Positions 1 through 4,443 of a stretch of 9,474 nt of DNA are shown here, one piece after another; position 1 is the first letter of the stretch; each line of letters begins with the position of its first letter. The position numbers and the translations under genes were made by a program. The notes under the pieces were generated by a model. That model did not search any database and had not been told where the DNA came from. It worked only from the letters and a program-made list of their open reading frames with translations. This stretch comes from Rhodoferax sp. Lineage in GTDB: Bacteria > Pseudomonadota > Gammaproteobacteria > Burkholderiales > Burkholderiaceae_C. The stretch is from the NCBI GenBank assembly GCA_018882485.1, contig VERU01000061.1, positions 1 to 9,474 on the forward strand, written 5' to 3'.

Positions 1-2
1 CT

Positions 3-587
3 TCAGCGCAGAACGCTCGGGCCGGGCGTGCCGCTTGCCGGTGGGCGGGTGCCTGCGTCGGGGGCTTCGTCGATCGAGACCCGCCGAGCGCCGTCAAAAC
101 GGCGGCTCCAGTAGGCAACCCCCATGTCTTCCACCCGCACCTGGGCGCCCGGCTTGGGGGAGTGGATGAACTTGCCCTCGCCGACGTAGATCCCGACATG
201 GCTGAACGCCCGCCGCATGGTGTTGAAGAAGACCAGGTCACCCGGACGCAGATCGCTGCGGTCGATGAGTTGTGTCGAGGCCGCCTGCTGCTCCGCCCGG
301 CGGGGCAGGATCAGGCCCACGGTCTGCTCGTACATGGCTTTGACGAAACCGCTGCAATCGAAGCCGCTTTCAGCGGTGCTGCCGCCACGGCGGTAGGGGA
401 TACCCAGAAAGCCCAGGGCATTGACCACCAACTCGGATGCCGAGTCGGCCGCGGAGTGGCCGGCGGACTGGAGGCGCGCCAACAGGCCTCTGTCGTGGAG
501 CAGCCGTTCCAGATCATCGGGCGCTGCTGGCGCTGCCAGGGCGCTGCCCGAGATCAGGGCGGCCATCAACAGAAGGGTGGGACGCAT
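3..587 (-). CDS. Secreted NlpC/P60 (C40) family cysteine peptidase
   Basis: Predicted cell-wall hydrolase of the NlpC/P60 family, whose members usually cleave peptide bonds in peptidoglycan stem peptides in the periplasm. The 194-residue product starts with a signal peptide (charged MRP, hydrophobic core to about residue 17, Ala-rich cleavage region near ALA-AP at 19-20). A short linker to about residue 50 precedes the catalytic domain (about 52-170). The family triad is visible: Cys78 in FDCSGFV, His130 in SHVGIY and His142 in FIHSPKPG; the LRPGDLVFF strand at 113-121 is also typical. The C-terminal tail (about 172-194) is Pro/Gly-rich and probably disordered. The gene is complete, with TGA at 3-5 on the reverse strand. 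The ATG at 585-587 is chosen because it gives a full signal peptide, although no good Shine-Dalgarno precedes it. It is transcribed away from acuI and is probably unrelated to it. The exact bond cleaved cannot be told from sequence. Confidence 0.9.
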   Translation of the reverse strand: MRPTLLLMAALISGSALAAPAAPDDLERLLHDRGLLARLQSAGHSAADSASELVVNALGFLGIPYRRGGSTAESGFDCSGFVKAMYEQTVGLILPRRAEQQAASTQLIDRSDLRPGDLVFFNTMRRAFSHVGIYVGEGKFIHSPKPGAQVRVEDMGVAYWSRRFDGARRVSIDEAPDAGTRPPASGTPGPSVLR

Positions 588-594
588 GGCGGTT

Positions 595-600
595 AGTATA
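595..600 (-). promoter_or_regulatory. Possible -10 element for the NlpC/P60 gene
   Basis: Read on the minus strand this hexamer is TATACT, five of six matches to the sigma-70 -10 consensus. It lies only 7 nt before the ATG at 587-585, so transcription would begin at or next to the start codon and give a leaderless or nearly leaderless mRNA. This would fit the lack of a ribosome binding site. No TTGACA-like -35 and no extended -10 TG is present at the right distance, so the call is weak. Confidence 0.3.
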
Positions 601-602
601 GC

Positions 603-628
603 GATGCCCTGTAGGCGGCCCGGGCATC
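603..628. promoter_or_regulatory. Inverted repeat in the divergent intergenic region
   Basis: GATGCCC (603-609) and its exact reverse complement GGGCATC (622-628) are separated by 12 nt. The repeat lies between the divergently transcribed NlpC/P60 gene and acuI, over the place where a -35 region for the minus-strand gene would be. Two half sites centred about 19 bp apart suit a dimeric regulator on one face of DNA. A 7-bp match can also arise by chance in GC-rich DNA, and no regulator gene is nearby. Confidence 0.3.
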
Positions 629-685
629 CATCCGGCAGGGTGGTGTCCGGCTCATGGTTGCAAACACAACAAAGGATGACGGGTG

Positions 686-1681
686 ATGTTCAAGGCCTTG
701 GTTCTCGATAACAGCGATGGGTTTCGGGTAGGCGTTCGTGAATTGGACGAAGCGCAGCTGCCTGCGGGCGACGTGGTGCTCGCACCCGATTACTCCTCGC
801 TGAACTACAAGGATGCGCTGGCCATCACCAACAGCGGGCCGGTGGTTCGCCAGTGGCCGATGGTGGCCGGCATCGACGGCTCGGGTACCGTGGTGGAGTC
901 CAGCCACCCTGCCTGGCGTGCAGGGGATCGGTTCATCCACAACGGGTGGGGCCTGGGAGAAACCCGCTGGGGCTGCATGGCCAGCCGTGCGCGGGTGCAG
1001 GGCGCCTGGCTGGTGAAATTGCCCGATGCGTTCACGCCGAGGCAGGCCATGGCCATCGGTACGGCCGGTTACACCGCCATGCTGTGCGTGTTGGCCCTCG
1101 AGGATCGCGGGGTCGCACCCGGGAGCGGTGAAGTGCTGGTCACGGGGGCGACCGGCGGAGTCGGCAGCGTGGCGGTATCCTTGCTGGCCGGCCTGGGGTA
1201 TCGGGTGGTGGCCGCGACGGGCAAATCGTCGGAGCACGCTTACCTGAAGACGCTGGGCGCCCATGAGGTGCTGGACCGGGCATCCCTGGCCGCTCCCGGC
1301 AAGCCCTGGCAAAAGGAGCGGTGGGCCGGGGTGGTGGATGCCGTGGGCTCGCACACGCTGGCCAACGCCCTGGCTCAGACTCGGTACGGCGGCGTGGTGG
1401 CTGCCTGCGGGTTGGCGCAGGGCATGGATCTGAACACGACGGTGATGCCGTTCATTCTGCGCGGCGTCACCCTCGCTGGCGTGGATTCGGTGATGGCGCC
1501 GATCACCCTGCGAGAGAGGGCCTGGAGTCGTCTGGCTCGCGACCTCAACCCGGCCCTGCTGGAAACGATGGTGGCAGAAATCGATCTGGCGTCAGCGCCG
1601 CAACACGCGGCTGAACTGATGGCGGGACGGGTACGGGGCCGCATCGTGGTGCGCATCAACCCTGGGCCGGGCGGGAGATGA
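686..1681 (+). CDS. acuI: AcuI/YhdH-type NADPH-dependent acrylyl-CoA reductase
   Basis: Cytoplasmic quinone-oxidoreductase-like MDR enzyme. Characterised AcuI/YhdH members reduce acrylyl-CoA to propionyl-CoA with NADPH, which removes a toxic electrophile formed from acrylate, 3-hydroxypropionate or DMSP. The 331-residue length is close to E. coli YhdH (about 324). The N-terminal GroES-like domain carries SSLNYKDALAITN (37-49) and GIDGSGTV (62-69). The Rossmann nucleotide-binding loop is VTGATGGVGS (152-161), followed by the AATGK segment that in this group fits NADPH. The family signature GVDSVMAP lies in the C-terminal third. No zinc ligands are seen, as expected for this branch. The start is ATG 686, preceded by AAAGGA (671-676) at 9-nt spacing; an in-frame GTG at 683 is directly before it. 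The stop codon overlaps the next start (ATGA), so the two genes are translationally coupled. Residues 91-100 read GETRWGCMAS, while the usual form as I recall it is close to GE-HWGG-AE. Substrate is inferred from family and the nearby prpE. Confidence 0.82.
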   Translation: MFKALVLDNSDGFRVGVRELDEAQLPAGDVVLAPDYSSLNYKDALAITNSGPVVRQWPMVAGIDGSGTVVESSHPAWRAGDRFIHNGWGLGETRWGCMASRARVQGAWLVKLPDAFTPRQAMAIGTAGYTAMLCVLALEDRGVAPGSGEVLVTGATGGVGSVAVSLLAGLGYRVVAATGKSSEHAYLKTLGAHEVLDRASLAAPGKPWQKERWAGVVDAVGSHTLANALAQTRYGGVVAACGLAQGMDLNTTVMPFILRGVTLAGVDSVMAPITLRERAWSRLARDLNPALLETMVAEIDLASAPQHAAELMAGRVRGRIVVRINPGPGGR

Positions 1682-2286
1682 GCATGTTGCTGGAGGCGTC
1701 TCAATCCCAGTTGGTGCTGATCGATTTCCAGACCCGACTGATGACCGCGATCCGCGACGCCGAAGCGGTGGTGGCGAATGCGGCGCGCCTGGGAAAGATG
1801 GCGCGTCTGCTGGACGTGCCCTGCTGGGGCACTGAACAGAATCCCGATCGCCTGGGAGCGACTGTGCCGGAGGTCGCGCCCTTGTGCCAGCGAATGCTCC
1901 CCAAGATGCACTTCAGCGCGGTGGCCGACGGGTTGGTTGACTGGCTGCAGCCGCCCAACAAGCCGGCTGGGGGCAACGCGCGCAGTTTGCCCCGCCACCT
2001 TCAGCGGCCACTTCCGGTCGCTGAGCCTCGAACGGCCATCGTTCTAGCGGGGTGCGAAGCCCACGTCTGTCTGCTTCAGACGGCCCTGGACCTGCTGGAA
2101 CATGAACTGGAGGTCTGGGTGGTGGTCGATGCGTGCGGTTCCCGAAGCCAGCGCAGTGTGGACGCCGCCCTGGACCGGCTGGCGAGCGCAGGGGCTGAAC
2201 TGGTCACCACGGAGATGGTGGCGTTCGAGTGGCTCCGGTCTGCCACCCACCCGCAGTTCAAGGCGGTGCAGGCCTTGATCAAGTGA
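1678..2286 (+). CDS. Isochorismatase-family cysteine hydrolase (YcaC-like)
   Basis: Member of the isochorismatase-like superfamily, whose enzymes hydrolyse amide, carbamoyl or vinyl-ether bonds through an Asp-Lys-Cys triad. The candidate triad is Asp16 (VLIDFQ), Lys76 (LPKMHFSA) and Cys131 in GCEAHVCLLQTALDLL; a second Cys at 126 sits in the same loop, but 131 matches the family position. TEQNPDRLG (52-60) resembles the TEQYP-GLG segment of the YcaC-like subgroup. The product is 202 residues (about 200 is usual), soluble, with no signal peptide. A Pro/Arg-rich stretch (about 91-115) lies between the Lys and Cys blocks. The first ATG (1678) overlaps the acuI stop. A second ATG at 1684 has the better-spaced ribosome binding site (GGGAG at 1673-1677, 6-nt gap), so translation may begin there and give 200 residues. 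Coupling to acuI suggests a shared pathway. The substrate is unknown, and true isochorismatase activity is unlikely because no siderophore genes are present. Confidence 0.82.
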   Translation: MSMLLEASQSQLVLIDFQTRLMTAIRDAEAVVANAARLGKMARLLDVPCWGTEQNPDRLGATVPEVAPLCQRMLPKMHFSAVADGLVDWLQPPNKPAGGNARSLPRHLQRPLPVAEPRTAIVLAGCEAHVCLLQTALDLLEHELEVWVVVDACGSRSQRSVDAALDRLASAGAELVTTEMVAFEWLRSATHPQFKAVQALIK

Positions 2287-2340
2287 CAGGGTCTGTGGCC
2301 TGGGCGCTGGGCCGTCGCGCACCAGTCAGCGCGGTGCAAG

Positions 2341-2366
2341 CTGAATTTTCATAATTATGAATTCAG
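2341..2366. promoter_or_regulatory. AT-rich palindrome upstream of prpE, candidate operator
   Basis: Positions 2348-2361 read TTCATAATTATGAA, a perfect 14-bp palindrome centred between 2354 and 2355. A second pair of arms, CTGAATT (2341-2347) and AATTCAG (2360-2366), is an exact inverted repeat offset by one base from the inner centre. The block is strikingly AT-rich in GC-rich surroundings and ends 26 nt before the prpE ATG at 2393. Such symmetry suits a dimeric repressor or activator (MarR, TetR or GntR types use similar sites). CATAAT at 2350-2355 could serve as a -10 within the operator, but no convincing -35 lies 16-18 bp upstream. The regulator is not in the window. Confidence 0.45.
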
Positions 2367-2392
2367 TTTACGTAGGCAACCGGAGACAAGCC

Positions 2393-4288
2393 ATGACGAC
2401 TTTTGCGGAATTTCACCGGCGCTCGATCGCCGAGCCCGAGGCTTTTTGGCGTGAGCAGGCGCAACTGATCGATTGGGAGGCGCCCCCGCAGACCATCTGC
2501 GATTACAGCAAGCCTCCGTTTGCCAAATGGTTTGTCGGTGGGCGCACCAACCTGTGCCACAACGCTGTGGATCGTCATGTCAAGGACCGGCCTGACCAGG
2601 CGGCGCTGGTGTTTGTATCCACCGAGACCGGGCAGGAGCGGGTCTACAGCTTCCGGGAACTGCATGCCGAAGTGCAGCGCATGGCAGCGGTCTTGCGCGA
2701 GCTCGGCGTGGTCAAGGGTGACCGCGTCCTGATCTACATGCCGATGATCGCCGAGGCCGCCTTCGCCATGCTGGCCTGCGCACGCATCGGTGCCATCCAT
2801 TCGGTTGTTTTTGGGGGGTTTGCGTCGGGCTCCCTGGCCTCGCGCATTGAAGATGCAACGCCCCGCGTGGTGGTCAGCGCCGACGCCGGGTCTCGCAGTG
2901 GCAAGGTGGTCGAGTACAAGCCGCTGCTGGATGAGGCCATACGGCTCTCGAGTCACAAGCCCGAAGCGGTGCTGCTGGTGGACCGTCAACTGGCGCGCAT
3001 GGACATGGTAGGGGGGCGTGATCATCTCTGGGCGCCGCTTCGGGAGAAGCACCTGGACGCCCAGGTGGCCTGCGAGTGGCTGGAGTCCACCGAGCCGAGT
3101 TACACGCTGTACACCAGCGGAACGACGGGCAAACCCAAGGGGGTGCAGAGGGATACAGGCGGATATGCGGTGGCCCTGGCGGCCAGCATGCGCCATATTT
3201 TTTGCGGTCAGGCGGGTGAAACCTTTTTTTCGACCAGCGACATCGGCTGGGTGGTCGGACACAGTTACATCATCTACGGACCGCTGCTGGCCGGGATGGC
3301 CACCATCATGTACGAAGGGCTTCCGACCCGACCCGATGGTGGCATCTGGTGGAGCCTGGTGCAAAAGTACAAGGTCACGGTGATGTTCAGCGCGCCCACG
3401 GCGGTGCGGGTGCTCAAGAAGCAGGATCCGGCATTCCTGAGCCAATACGATTTGTCCAGCCTGCGCGCGCTGTTTCTGGCCGGCGAGCCGCTGGATGAAC
3501 CCACGGCGCGCTGGATATCCGAGGGCCTGGGTGTTCCGATCATTGACAACTATTGGCAAACCGAGAGCGGCTGGCCCATACTCACCATCGCCAACGGAGT
3601 CGAGAAGCGCGCCAGCAAATTCGGCAGCCCCGGCATTCCGATGTACGGTTACGATGTGAAACTGCTGGACGACCAGACCGGCGAGGAGCTCACGGGAGCC
3701 AATTGCAAGGGGGTCGTGGCGATCGAGGGACCACTGCCTCCCGGCTGCATGCAGACCGTCTGGCGCGATGACGACCGGTTTGTCAAAACCTACTGGTCCA
3801 GCGTTCCCGGCAAGATGGTCTACAGCACCTTCGATTGGGGGGTGCGGGACGAGGATGGCTATTTCTTCATTCTGGGGCGCACCGATGATGTCATCAACGT
3901 GGCTGGACACCGCCTGGGCACCCGCGAGATCGAGGAGAGCATTTCTGCCCATCCCAATGTCTCGGAGGTGGCGGTCGTCGGCGTGGCCGACAACCTGAAG
4001 GGGCAGGTGGCCATGGCTTTCGCCGTGGTCAAGGACGTGGGTCAGATTGTCGATGCGGGAGCCCGGCTCAAGCTGGAAGGCGAGGTGATGAAACTGGTCG
4101 ACCGGGATCTGGGGGCCGTGGCCCGCCCGGCGCGGGTCTTCTTTGTCACCGCACTGCCCAAGACCCGCAGCGGCAAACTGCTGCGTCGGGCCATGCAGGC
4201 GGTCTGTGAGCGGCGCGACCCTGGTGATCTGACCACCATGGAGGATCCGGCGGCCTTGCAGCAGATCCGGGACCAGGTGGCCGCGTAA
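2393..4288 (+). CDS. prpE: Propionate--CoA ligase (propionyl-CoA synthetase)
   Basis: ANL-superfamily ligase that activates propionate with ATP and CoA through propionyl-AMP to give propionyl-CoA in the cytoplasm. It feeds the methylcitrate or methylmalonyl routes. The 631-residue length matches PrpE (E. coli 628) better than acetyl-CoA synthetase (about 650). In order: an acetyl-CoA-synthetase-type N-terminal domain with WFVGGRTNLCHNAVDRH, the phosphate loop YTSGTTGKPKG (240-250), YWQTESGWPI starting at 387 (acetyl-CoA synthetase typically has TWWQTETGG), the hinge/CoA segment GRTDDVINVAGHR (495-507), and LPKTRSGKLLRR with the catalytic Lys595. That lysine corresponds to the residue acetylated by Pat-type enzymes in Salmonella PrpE, so acetylation control is plausible. 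The start is ATG 2393 with CGGAGA (2381-2386) at 6-nt spacing; an in-frame ATG at 2357 lies inside a palindrome and has no ribosome binding site. It follows acuI and the hydrolase by 106 nt. Acetate or acrylate could be side substrates. Confidence 0.92.
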   Translation: MTTFAEFHRRSIAEPEAFWREQAQLIDWEAPPQTICDYSKPPFAKWFVGGRTNLCHNAVDRHVKDRPDQAALVFVSTETGQERVYSFRELHAEVQRMAAVLRELGVVKGDRVLIYMPMIAEAAFAMLACARIGAIHSVVFGGFASGSLASRIEDATPRVVVSADAGSRSGKVVEYKPLLDEAIRLSSHKPEAVLLVDRQLARMDMVGGRDHLWAPLREKHLDAQVACEWLESTEPSYTLYTSGTTGKPKGVQRDTGGYAVALAASMRHIFCGQAGETFFSTSDIGWVVGHSYIIYGPLLAGMATIMYEGLPTRPDGGIWWSLVQKYKVTVMFSAPTAVRVLKKQDPAFLSQYDLSSLRALFLAGEPLDEPTARWISEGLGVPIIDNYWQTESGWPILTIANGVEKRASKFGSPGIPMYGYDVKLLDDQTGEELTGANCKGVVAIEGPLPPGCMQTVWRDDDRFVKTYWSSVPGKMVYSTFDWGVRDEDGYFFILGRTDDVINVAGHRLGTREIEESISAHPNVSEVAVVGVADNLKGQVAMAFAVVKDVGQIVDAGARLKLEGEVMKLVDRDLGAVARPARVFFVTALPKTRSGKLLRRAMQAVCERRDPGDLTTMEDPAALQQIRDQVAA

Positions 4289-4360
4289 GTCTGCACGAAT
4301 GTTTCGATGGCACAATCTAACGATTGCGGGTGCTCCACCGTGCCCCAGTCGCATCCGTTG
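4289..4360 (+). other. Upstream part of the prpE-sucA gap, no clear element
   Basis: This is the non-coding stretch between the prpE stop and the structured sucA leader. No hairpin followed by a T-run was found, so there is no evident intrinsic terminator for prpE. The sucA promoter should lie here or just downstream, but no convincing sigma-70 pair is visible: TTGAGT at 4358-4363 has no -10 at 16-18 bp. CTCC at 4333-4336 could pair with GGAG of the sucA Shine-Dalgarno, but 4 bp over that distance is weak. Confidence 0.4.
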
Positions 4361-4443
4361 AGTGGTTCAGCCGCAAGACGGGGGTTAATCAACCCGCTTT
4401 AACCAGCTAATGTTTCCCGAAGGGAAACGGAGGTCAGCGCATC
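4361..4443 (+). ncRNA. Structured sucA leader, candidate sucA RNA motif
   Basis: Candidate cis-regulatory RNA in the sucA 5' UTR. Established knowledge: Rfam holds a 'sucA' RNA family restricted to Burkholderiales and found just upstream of sucA, with stems near or over the Shine-Dalgarno. Seen here: a perfect 7-bp hairpin GTTTCCC (4412-4418), GAA loop, GGGAAAC (4422-4428) directly abutting the GGAGG Shine-Dalgarno (4429-4433). A second hairpin is AAG/CTT (4375-4377, 4397-4399) plus CGGG/CCCG (4379-4382, 4393-4396), enclosed by TGGTT/AACCA (4363-4367, 4401-4405). A short GCT/AGC pairing (4406-4408, 4436-4438) could hold the Shine-Dalgarno in an internal loop. GGTTAA (4383-4388) and TTAACC (4399-4404) offer an alternative pairing, so a switch is conceivable. 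The boundaries are approximate and the family match is from memory of position and host, not a covariance search. The ligand, if any, is unknown. Confidence 0.6.
4429..4433 (+). promoter_or_regulatory. sucA ribosome binding site next to hairpin
   Basis: GGAGG lies 10 nt before the sucA ATG and fixes the start at 4444. It begins on the base right after the 3' arm of the 4412-4428 hairpin, so coaxial stacking or opening of that stem could change ribosome access. Confidence 0.8.

Noticed and set aside
683..685. GTG at 683 as the acuI start
   Set aside because: ATG 686 directly follows and has slightly better spacing to AAAGGA; family proteins start at the M-KAL segment.
2316..2337. Stem-loops (CGCGC/GCGCG or GCACC/GGTGC) after the hydrolase as a terminator
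   Set aside because: Stems are only 5 bp, mutually exclusive, and lack an immediate T-run; they are expected by chance in GC-rich DNA.
2357..2392. In-frame ATG at 2357 as the prpE start
   Set aside because: It lies inside the palindrome, has no Shine-Dalgarno, and would add 12 residues not expected for PrpE; ATG 2393 has CGGAGA at good spacing.
4306..4328. TGGCAC followed by TTGC, resembling a sigma-54 promoter before sucA
   Set aside because: The GG to GC distance is 15 nt rather than the required 10, so it does not fit sigma-54 spacing.
2363..4354. A 663-codon open frame on the minus strand opposite prpE
   Set aside because: It is antisense to a clear PrpE gene with intact family motifs, and its translation is rich in His, Arg and Gly with no recognisable domain; this is typical of GC-rich shadow frames.
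4382..4404. GGGTT-AATC-AACCC hairpin followed by GCTTT as a prpE terminator
   Set aside because: The stem is short and the T-run is only three bases; the region is better explained as part of the structured sucA leader.
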